Positions 1 to 6,394 of a DNA stretch of 15,172 nucleotides are shown in pieces; positions within the stretch are counted from its first letter, which is position 1, and every line of letters starts with the position of its first letter. The stretch comes from JBGTKH01 sp041744735 (GTDB taxonomy: Bacteria > Planctomycetota > Planctomycetia > Pirellulales > Pirellulaceae). The position numbers were made by a program, and so were the translations under genes. The stretch is from contig JBGTKH010000049.1 in NCBI GenBank assembly GCA_041744735.1, positions 1 through 15,172 of the forward strand. Direction: 5' to 3'. Under the pieces are notes generated by a model. The model saw only the letters and a list, made by a program, of their open reading frames with translations. It was not told the origin of the DNA and did no database searches.

Positions 1-1442
1 GCGTACTTCTCCGCGCGACTGCCCCACAATTCGGCGTAAGCGACGCGGCGCTGGCCCGCGCCGCCCGGCGGTCGCCGAAACAATCCGATGGCCACGCCCT
101 GCTCAATCTCAAACACGTTCTCATCAGCATCGCCGTTGGGCGCGACTTCCTTCTTCTTGCGATTGCCGTGCAGATCGACAATCGTGATTTGCGGGAAGGC
201 CGCCAACAACTGCTGCCGCATGCCGCGAAACGTCGTGTTGTCCAGATAGCCGTGATTGGTCACGAAGCCGATAATGCCGCAGCCCGTCGATTCAATCTGC
301 CACTGTGCGTAGCGTAAGAATTTGACGTAATCATCGTGCAGCCACAGCTTGCGTTCGCCCAACGGCCGGCCGTCAATGCGATAGTAGCTCGCCGTGTTTC
401 CTCCGTCGGCGTCGCAACCGCGCAGCAAGTTCTCGATCCACCGGCTGCGATTGCTCGACGCAGCGGAGAACGGCGGATTGCCGATCACGACCGTGAAGGC
501 GTCCGCCGACTGCATCGCATCAGGGGCATAGGACGGACCGGCGAGCGTATCCCCGAGCCGAATATCGATCTGCGATCCGCGTTGAAAATCGAAACCTGTT
601 TCGGCCAACTTCGCCGCGATGTTCAGATGAGCGATCACCGCCGCGGGTAGCATCAGTTCTATGCCACACAACCGCGTCAGCAATTGATCGGGCACGTAAT
701 CGTTCCACAACCGGCGGCAAGATCTTTCATCGAGCCCCGCGTCTTGCCATTTCGCTGTGACGGTCTTGTGAATCAAGTCGATCGACTCAGCCAGAAACGC
801 CCCCGTGCCCGCGGCCGGATCGACGATCCTCACAAATGGAGTCGTCGTATCAGCCAAGCCGTCGGCCAAGCTGAATTCATCGCGCAGCAACTGGTCAACG
901 TTTCGAACAAGGAACTGCACAACCGGCCGCGGCGTGTAGAAGACGCCGCGCCGCGTGCGCCGGCCGCTGTCGTGATGCTGCAGGAAGTATTCGTAGAAAT
1001 GAATCATGGAATCGCGCTGCGGATCGTCGCAGCGTGTCGCTTCGATCCTTACGCCGTGCATCAACGTTGCCACTCGCTCAACTAACTCGGACGGTTGCCC
1101 ATCACTTGCGATGACGCCGCCCAAGCAAAGACAGTCGACGAGCACGTCGCGACAGAGCGGATGCGCATGTGTGATTAGCCACTGGGCGACTTCGGCACGA
1201 CGCAGTTCGGACGGAGCTCGTCTCAGAGCCAACGTGCCACAGACCAGCGATTGAGCATACGAATCCGCAAACTCGGCCTCGCCCAACTCGGGATTGACCG
1301 CCGCGCGCACGCCGGAATACAGTTCGCGCAGAGGTGCGCCACTGGAATCAGTACGTTGCCCGATCAAAACGGCAACTGTATCGCGAACACCGTGCGTCAG
1401 TCGGCTCAGTTCGCTGGCGAATTGTATGGACTTCCGTGCCAC
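1..1442 (-). CDS. N-6 adenine DNA methylase (N-terminal 480 residues; 3' end outside window)
   Basis: Predicted to transfer a methyl group from S-adenosylmethionine to N6 of adenine in DNA. Visible motifs are the SAM-binding IVDPAAGTGAFL (D at residue 208) and the catalytic NPPF (322-325). A conserved GVFYTPRPVV segment precedes motif I near residues 165-175. FVTNHGYLDN (about 393-402), DLHGNRKKKE and FEIEQGVAIGLFRR follow, as in large Eco57I/type ISP-like methylases. The GTG start is chosen because an in-frame TGA lies one codon upstream and GAGGA (1451-1455, minus) sits 8 bases before it; the first residues (SIQFASELSRLTHGVRD) fit the family's usual N-terminus. The C-terminal part, where target recognition or a nuclease would lie, is outside the window. 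So I cannot say whether it is a stand-alone methylase or a single-chain restriction-modification enzyme. The frame is intact throughout the visible part. Confidence 0.9.
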   Translation of the reverse strand, partial: MARKSIQFASELSRLTHGVRDTVAVLIGQRTDSSGAPLRELYSGVRAAVNPELGEAEFADSYAQSLVCGTLALRRAPSELRRAEVAQWLITHAHPLCRDVLVDCLCLGGVIASDGQPSELVERVATLMHGVRIEATRCDDPQRDSMIHFYEYFLQHHDSGRRTRRGVFYTPRPVVQFLVRNVDQLLRDEFSLADGLADTTTPFVRIVDPAAGTGAFLAESIDLIHKTVTAKWQDAGLDERSCRRLWNDYVPDQLLTRLCGIELMLPAAVIAHLNIAAKLAETGFDFQRGSQIDIRLGDTLAGPSYAPDAMQSADAFTVVIGNPPFSAASSNRSRWIENLLRGCDADGGNTASYYRIDGRPLGERKLWLHDDYVKFLRYAQWQIESTGCGIIGFVTNHGYLDNTTFRGMRQQLLAAFPQITIVDLHGNRKKKEVAPNGDADENVFEIEQGVAIGLFRRPPGGAGQRRVAYAELWGSRAEKY

Positions 1443-1580
1443 AAGTCAGTTCCTCGAACACCCAGTCGTTTGCCGGATCGTAACACGACCCTACGCAGCC
1501 GGTCAAAGGCAACAGCGGTCTGGGGCTTGAGTAAGGACCGTCGAAACCTCAAAATGTCAGAGCGTGGATTTCACTTCCCT

Positions 1581-1680
1581 TCGTAGCCGAAGTCGTGCCT
1601 TCGTAGCCGAAGTCGTGCTTACGTAGCCGAAGTCGTGCCTTCGTAGCCGAAGTCGTGCTTACGTAGCCGAAGTCGTGAGA
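1581..1680. repeat. Tandem array, 5 copies of a 20-bp unit
   Basis: Five head-to-tail 20-bp units begin at 1581, 1601, 1621, 1641 and 1661. The core is CGTAGCCGAAGTCGTG, identical in all five. The variable ends alternate: units 1 and 3 end in GCCT, units 2 and 4 in GCTT, and unit 5 in GAGA; units 3 and 5 begin with A. This hints at growth by 40-bp dimers. The last unit runs into a hairpin, so the array looks like repeated copies of the left arm of the paired-hairpin element at 1661-1736. Confidence 0.95.
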
Positions 1681-1736
1681 CTTCGGCGGTCTATGAAACT
1701 CTCAAAATCCCGAACTCTCACGAGTTCGGCTACGAA
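1661..1736. repeat. Inverted pair of hairpins, REPIN-like, copy 1
   Basis: Hairpin A is CCGAAGTC-GTGA-GACTTCGG (1667-1686). Hairpin B is CCGAACTC-TCAC-GAGTTCGG (1710-1729). Outer arms CGTAGC (1662-1667) and GCTACG (1729-1734) can also pair. B is close to the reverse complement of A, including the loop, so the element is two inverted copies of one palindromic unit with a 23-bp spacer. A second copy lies at 11091-11140. Confidence 0.8.
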
Positions 1737-1748
1737 GAGAGCCCGGCC

Positions 1749-1776
1749 ATCGAGGTGTAACTATCGAGGTGTAACT
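1749..1776 (+). repeat. 14-bp tandem duplication containing the ribosome-binding site
   Basis: ATCGAGGTGTAACT occurs twice in direct succession (1749-1762 and 1763-1776), immediately before the TPR gene. Each copy carries GAGG. The second (1766-1769) is 8 bases from the ATG at 1778 and is the usable Shine-Dalgarno; the first is too far away. Confidence 0.85.
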
Positions 1777-1777
1777 G

Positions 1778-4700
1778 ATGTCGAACTGGGATTCCCATCA
1801 ACCGTTCGGCCACGATACGTTTCAGCAACCGCAACCGCGGCGGTCGTCGGTCTGGATGTGGTTGGCGCTGACGGTCGGCGGTTTGTTTGTGTGCTGCATC
1901 GTCTGTGCCGGTGTGATGTTTTGGCAGATGGTCAACGTCCTATCCGGCAATCTGCGCAGCGAAATGGCGTCGCTGCCGGGGACCGACGAACCGTCGCTGA
2001 GAAACAAGCAAGCCGAAGTCACGGCGGCTTTCAACAATGACAGTGTGGGTGTCGGCGATGTGGACCTGCGATCGATCCAGCAATTGATGGACGCGCTGGT
2101 TCGCGCCACGCAAGACGGCGACAGCGTCGCGTTCGCCCAACACGTGGATACGTCGCGGCTGCTGCAAGAGATGCAAGCCGGCGGCGTGATGAAGCGGCTG
2201 GGGTTCGTCGAAGCGGGAATCATCAACGCTCAATTGCCGCAGAGCCTGAGCGTTCCCGCGTATTGGACTCGCTATCGGATCGTACACGTCCAACGCCGCA
2301 ACCCGAACGAAGCCGTGATGTACGGCTACTTCTGGGATACCGGCGGAGAAAGTTCCGAAGTCCGCTGGTGGATCGTCCGCAGCGGGCAAGGCTGGAAGGC
2401 GTTTGATTGGGAGCTGCTGCAATACGGCCTGCGCGGTTCGACGGAGTTGGCCATCTACTATTCGTATGCCGACGACCCGGGGCTGGACCAATACAACCGG
2501 TGCATGGCCGACGTGCGAGCCGCCAATCAGTTTCAAGCCGACTACGAATACGCATCGGCGGCGGAAAGTTTGCGGGCGGCCGAATCGCGCAGCGTGCTGC
2601 CGCAATTGCAGGACGACGCGGCGCTGGTCGTCGGCTTCGCATGGCTGCGATCCGGCGACGCGAAGCAGGCACTGGAGAACTTTCGCCGCGTGACCTTGCC
2701 AGCCGCGGCGCCCGGTGCGCTCTACGGTCAGGCGCTGTGCCACAGTCGGCTCAGTCAGCATCAACAGGCCATCGATCTTGCGGTGAAATATGAAGCGCTG
2801 GTCGGCAGCGGCCCGCACGTCAGCCAATTGAAGGCGGAAGCGCTGACGTCGCTCGAGCGGACCGCCGAGGCCGCGGCCGAATGGCGAAAGCTGCTCAAGT
2901 TCGACCCGAATAATTTCGAGGCGTTGCGGAGTTTCGGTCTGGCGTTGGCTGAAGATGAGAAGGACGTGCTGGCCGAGTTCGTGTCGCGAGCCGACGACCC
3001 GCCCGCGACCGCCGAGTCGTTGGCCGAAGGGTTTTTGCCGTATGGCGACACCGCGGCTGTTCAGGCGATGGTCACGCTGCTCCGCAAGCTCGCCCCCGAC
3101 TCGCCGCGCGTCGATTATGTCTTAGGGCTGGCGGCCGAAAGCGACGACGACTACGAACAAGCGGCCGAACTGTTCCAAAAGGCGATGAACGCCACAACCG
3201 ACGAAGACCAGCGACTGAACTATCTCTACCGTTATCTGAATTCGACGGCATCGGCAGGCCAGGCGGTGGCAGGTTACGAAGCCGCGCCCGATCCGGCCGA
3301 GGCTTTCAATTATCTCGCGGGCGGCTATGAGGACGGCGAGTCGGTCGTCGATCGGGCGACGCTCGAACAACTGCTCGAAGCCCACCGCAAACGACAGCCC
3401 GACGACCCTTGGATTCATTACTACGCCGGTTTGCTGTTGTCCGAACGCGAAGAGTACGAGGCCGCCGAGCGTGAGTTGCGTGCCGGTATCGAGCGGGTCG
3501 GCGTTGAAGAGTCCGAGCAAGAATACTTGCTGGACGGTTTGCGTTATCAAATGGTCAGTGTGCTGTCTGCACAGGGTCGGCACATGGAAGCGTATGAAAC
3601 GATCGAGCCGCCTGAAGAAACCTTTCGACAAATCGCGGACATCTGCCGCTGGGCCGGAAAGACGGAGGAGCTGAAGCAGCTCGTCGCCGCACATCGCGCG
3701 GCCCAGCCCGATGACCTGTGGCTCGATCTGTACGACGGACTCGTGCATGCGCGCGAGCAAAACTACGCCGAAGCCGACCGATTGCTGGCCCGCGGCTACA
3801 AGGCCGCCACCGAGGAATATCTGAAGTCGCAGTATCGCGACGAACGCCTGAACGCGCGAATCGCCGCGGGCAACGCATTGTCGGCGTACGAGGACTTAGA
3901 GCCGGCCGAGGAAGTCTTCACAGCGCTGGCATCGCGATTCAGCAGCGATGGCCAGTGGAGCCAGCTTGAAACGTTGCTCGGTCTACATCGGACCCAACAC
4001 GCCGATGATCCGCAACTGCTGCGCTGGGAAGCGGAGATGCACTGGCAGCGAAAGGACTACGAGCGGCTGATAGATTTGCTTGATCCTTGGCCAGAAGTTC
4101 TGGCGCACGACCCCTCATCATGGCAGTTCTCGCAGTTGAAGGATCAGTTGTTGAAGAGCTATTTGCGACTCGATCGCCTCGACGAGGCATTGGAATTCTT
4201 CCAGTCAATGTATGAAGAGTCGGGTGAGTCGCGCGCCTTGATCATCGTCCACGCGGCTGAAAAGAATCTGGAAGAGACGTCGCGATGGATGGGTGAAGCG
4301 AAACAAAGAACGTACTCGTTATCGTCCTTATACGACGACGAGGACGTGGGTCGCATCATGCGGAGTAAAGAGTTCGCGCCCCTCCGAGAGAAATATCCGC
4401 CTTCGTTACCTCTTAACGAAGGTGCCGCAGATATCGTGTTGTTATTGAAACAGCCGATTCAACTCGAAGCCGCACAACTGCGAGTCACCATTACTGGTCT
4501 GTCGCACGGCGAAGTTACTATGACTGAGGCGCCGGGCTTCGTGGGGACGAAGGACATACACGGGCTTGTCGCGCGGTCCGCAAGCGGCGCGGTTTGCGTA
4601 TCGGCGGGCGACCATCGCTATACAGACGACGAACCGGCGAGCGATATACAGATTCAAAACCAAACCCTGAGGCAGGCAATTGATGAACACACGGCGTGGG

Positions 4701-5242
4701 TCGCTGTCCAAGCGATTCAATTCAGCGGAGAGAGTGACGACGCCACCAACGCGCGGGCTCACCAGATCGCCGCGGCTTTGCTGGACGAAAATTGCTTGGC
4801 CGTGTATCTCGCGGAACCAAGCCGAATTCTTGAAAACTCAGCCGCTACGCAAGCGTTTCTGTCAGCGGAGCAACGCGCGCCCAATCAGCCAACGCCGGCG
4901 GGTGAATCCAATTGGCTATATTATTTCGGTGAATTGGAAACCGAATCGACGGCTACGTGGCTCGATTCACGGCGTCGCTTCAAGGCACTAACCGCCGCCT
5001 TCGAAGAGCGCCGCGAAGGCCAGCGTGTCTTCGTCAAGGTCGCGCTGGAAGTCGGCGTGGTCGCCGAGCCACACTGGTTGGAAGTTAAACGGATCGTTCG
5101 CCGCGACTACAATCAGAAATCGATCGTTTGCGATTTCACCACCGATTCATCGTTGATCCCGTACCTAACCGCCGGCGAACCTGTGTCCGTGGAGCAATAT
5201 CAAATCGTCGATTGGAAGTCCACGGAGTCCGCTTCTCCATGA
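1778..5242 (+). CDS. Membrane-anchored TPR protein with C-terminal DUF2314-like domain
   Basis: 1154 residues, probably a protein-protein interaction scaffold anchored in the inner membrane. A short polar N-terminus is followed by one membrane segment (about 25-48). Residues 95-220 form a globular domain ending in a 'WWIVRSGQGWKAFDWE..QYGLRGS' pattern that I have seen in other planctomycete proteins. From about 245 to 860 come many degenerate TPR-type helical repeats, for example around 290-390 and 450-475. Residues about 870-1040 resemble DUF4261 only weakly. The last 90 residues (FKALTAAFEER, VFVKVALEV, PHWLEVKRI, YQIVDW) match the DUF2314 pattern. The start is set by GAGG at 1766. Its stop overlaps the ATG of the next small reading frame (ATGA). 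The substrate or partner is unknown. Confidence 0.88.
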   Translation: MSNWDSHQPFGHDTFQQPQPRRSSVWMWLALTVGGLFVCCIVCAGVMFWQMVNVLSGNLRSEMASLPGTDEPSLRNKQAEVTAAFNNDSVGVGDVDLRSIQQLMDALVRATQDGDSVAFAQHVDTSRLLQEMQAGGVMKRLGFVEAGIINAQLPQSLSVPAYWTRYRIVHVQRRNPNEAVMYGYFWDTGGESSEVRWWIVRSGQGWKAFDWELLQYGLRGSTELAIYYSYADDPGLDQYNRCMADVRAANQFQADYEYASAAESLRAAESRSVLPQLQDDAALVVGFAWLRSGDAKQALENFRRVTLPAAAPGALYGQALCHSRLSQHQQAIDLAVKYEALVGSGPHVSQLKAEALTSLERTAEAAAEWRKLLKFDPNNFEALRSFGLALAEDEKDVLAEFVSRADDPPATAESLAEGFLPYGDTAAVQAMVTLLRKLAPDSPRVDYVLGLAAESDDDYEQAAELFQKAMNATTDEDQRLNYLYRYLNSTASAGQAVAGYEAAPDPAEAFNYLAGGYEDGESVVDRATLEQLLEAHRKRQPDDPWIHYYAGLLLSEREEYEAAERELRAGIERVGVEESEQEYLLDGLRYQMVSVLSAQGRHMEAYETIEPPEETFRQIADICRWAGKTEELKQLVAAHRAAQPDDLWLDLYDGLVHAREQNYAEADRLLARGYKAATEEYLKSQYRDERLNARIAAGNALSAYEDLEPAEEVFTALASRFSSDGQWSQLETLLGLHRTQHADDPQLLRWEAEMHWQRKDYERLIDLLDPWPEVLAHDPSSWQFSQLKDQLLKSYLRLDRLDEALEFFQSMYEESGESRALIIVHAAEKNLEETSRWMGEAKQRTYSLSSLYDDEDVGRIMRSKEFAPLREKYPPSLPLNEGAADIVLLLKQPIQLEAAQLRVTITGLSHGEVTMTEAPGFVGTKDIHGLVARSASGAVCVSAGDHRYTDDEPASDIQIQNQTLRQAIDEHTAWVAVQAIQFSGESDDATNARAHQIAAALLDENCLAVYLAEPSRILENSAATQAFLSAEQRAPNQPTPAGESNWLYYFGELETESTATWLDSRRRFKALTAAFEERREGQRVFVKVALEVGVVAEPHWLEVKRIVRRDYNQKSIVCDFTTDSSLIPYLTAGEPVSVEQYQIVDWKSTESASP

Positions 5243-5322
5243 ACGAAAATCCGTACGAAGCACCGAAATCGTTCGAGGCCGATGGAGGAACTCAGCGAAC
5301 GTGGCGCACCTTGAATCGATGA
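5239..5322 (+). pseudogene. 27-residue 'MNENPYEAPKS' remnant
   Basis: This frame starts at an ATG that overlaps the TPR gene's stop codon (ATGA, 5239-5242) and encodes MNENPYEAPKSFEADGGTQR followed by seven residues and TGA. 'MNENPYEAPKS' and close variants are a very common beginning of planctomycete membrane proteins, where about 20-40 polar residues lead into membrane helices. No hydrophobic segment follows here. I read it as the 5' stub of a gene that lost its body, although a real 27-residue peptide translated by coupling to the TPR gene is possible. Confidence 0.5.
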
Positions 5323-5352
5323 AGGACGCGGGGAAAACCTTCCCGGTAAATC

Positions 5353-5964
5353 ATGTCCGATAACGAAACCCAACACGGCCGGCGGATCATGACCGTCGGC
5401 CATTCGAATCACGATGAGCCGACGTTTGTCGCGTTGCTCCAGCAGCACCAAGTTCAGGTGCTGGCCGACGTGCGCTCGCAGCCCTATTCAAAATATGCCA
5501 CGCATTTCAACGCGGATCAGATTAAGCCGGCGCTGGCCGAGGCGGGGATCAATTACGTGTTTCTGGGCAAGGAACTGGGCGGGCGACCGGCGGACGCGGA
5601 GTTGTATGATGCCGAAGGACACGTGCGCTACGATCTGGTGGCCGCGTCGCCGCTGTTTCTGAAGGGCATCGAGCGGCTGGAGAAGGGAATTCAAAACTAT
5701 CACGTGGCCATGATGTGCAGCGAAGAGAATCCGCTGGAGTGCCATCGCCATTTGCTGGTCGGCCGCGTGTTGGCCCAGCGCGGGATCGAACTCGTGCACA
5801 TCCGCGGCGACGGCCGGCTGCAATCGAACGACGAGTTGACCCAACCTTCGAACGCCAGCGACCACCGGCAACAATTCCTGTTCGACGAACTCAAGGAGCC
5901 GCCATGGAGGTCTATACGATCGGTTTTACCCAAACAACGGCCGGCGAGTTCTTTGAACGACTGA
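5353..5964 (+). CDS. DUF488 domain protein, first of a pair
   Basis: 203 residues, predicted cytosolic, function not established for the family. The DUF488 signatures are in order: TVGHSN at 14-19, LADVRSQPYS at 37-46, LGKELGGRP at 71-79, and MMCSEENPLECHRHLL at 120-135 with the conserved Cys and Cys-His pair. The length is usual for the family. There is no good Shine-Dalgarno before 5353. An ATG at 5389 (MTVGHSN) would begin exactly at the domain and is an alternative start. It follows the TPR gene on the same strand after a 110-bp gap, and its 3' end overlaps the second DUF488 gene by 61 bases in another frame. Confidence 0.9.
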   Translation: MSDNETQHGRRIMTVGHSNHDEPTFVALLQQHQVQVLADVRSQPYSKYATHFNADQIKPALAEAGINYVFLGKELGGRPADAELYDAEGHVRYDLVAASPLFLKGIERLEKGIQNYHVAMMCSEENPLECHRHLLVGRVLAQRGIELVHIRGDGRLQSNDELTQPSNASDHRQQFLFDELKEPPWRSIRSVLPKQRPASSLND

Positions 5965-6350
5965 AACAGGCCGGCATCCGGCGGCTGGTCGACGTGCGGC
6001 TGAACAACGTCTCGCAGCTCGCCGGTTTCGCCAAACGCGACGACTTGAAATATTTTCTTAAGCAAATCTGCGGCGCCGAATACATTCACGAATCGCTACT
6101 GGCCCCGACCAAAGAAATTCTCGACGCCTACAAAAAAGAAAAAGGAAGCTGGCAGCAATACGAGCGGCTGTTCCTGGAACTGATGGCCGACCGCAAAATC
6201 GAAGTCGCCCTCGGCCCCGACCTGTTCGACGTGCCCACCGTACTGCTGTGCAGCGAACCAACGGCCGAACACTGCCACCGGCGGCTGGTCTTGGAGTATC
6301 TGCAAGATAAGTGGGGAGACTTGAGTGTGGTGCATTTGCAATGCCATTAA
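5904..6350 (+). CDS. DUF488 domain protein, second of a pair
   Basis: 148 residues, a shorter paralogue of the upstream gene. It has YTIGFTQ at 4-10, RLVDVRLNN at 27-35 and LLCSEPTAEHCHRRL at 114-128. The frame is open further upstream, but the start at 5904 is set by AAGGAG (5893-5898) 5 bases before ATG and by the domain beginning at residue 3. The 61-base overlap with the first DUF488 gene implies co-transcription and probable translational coupling. The first protein keeps a longer C-terminal tail that is absent here. The biochemical role is unknown; both retain the Cys...Cys-His motif. Confidence 0.92.
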   Translation: MEVYTIGFTQTTAGEFFERLKQAGIRRLVDVRLNNVSQLAGFAKRDDLKYFLKQICGAEYIHESLLAPTKEILDAYKKEKGSWQQYERLFLELMADRKIEVALGPDLFDVPTVLLCSEPTAEHCHRRLVLEYLQDKWGDLSVVHLQCH

Positions 6351-6359
6351 AGCGTCTGG

Positions 6360-6373
6360 CGACTTCGGCTACG
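6360..6373. repeat. Solo fragment of the CGTAGCCGAAGTCG repeat
   Basis: CGACTTCGGCTACG (6360-6373) is the reverse complement of 14 bases of the 1581-1680 unit. It lies in the 44-bp gap between the convergent DUF488 and EF-hand genes. No full hairpin is present, so this is a partial copy. Confidence 0.65.
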
Positions 6374-6394
6374 CGTCGACCCCGTTAACCGTCC

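Larger units (their letters stand above)
1443..1777. other. Divergent intergenic region, 335 bp
   Basis: This gap separates the methylase (minus) from the TPR gene (plus), so it should hold both promoters. I see no convincing sigma-70 boxes. Its right half is filled by a tandem array, a paired-hairpin repeat and a duplicated ribosome-binding site, each listed separately. Positions 1457-1580 show nothing recognisable. Confidence 0.7.

Noticed and set aside
336..1586. Several plus-strand open frames opposite the methylase
   Set aside because: They are antisense shadows; the minus-strand frame carries the methylase motifs without interruption.
1581..1736. CRISPR array
   Set aside because: The repeats are directly adjacent with no unique spacers, and no cas genes are present.
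1940..3760. Long minus-strand open frames (295 and 212 codons) opposite the TPR gene
   Set aside because: Arginine-rich, motif-free translations in high-GC DNA; the plus strand has clear TPR and membrane features.
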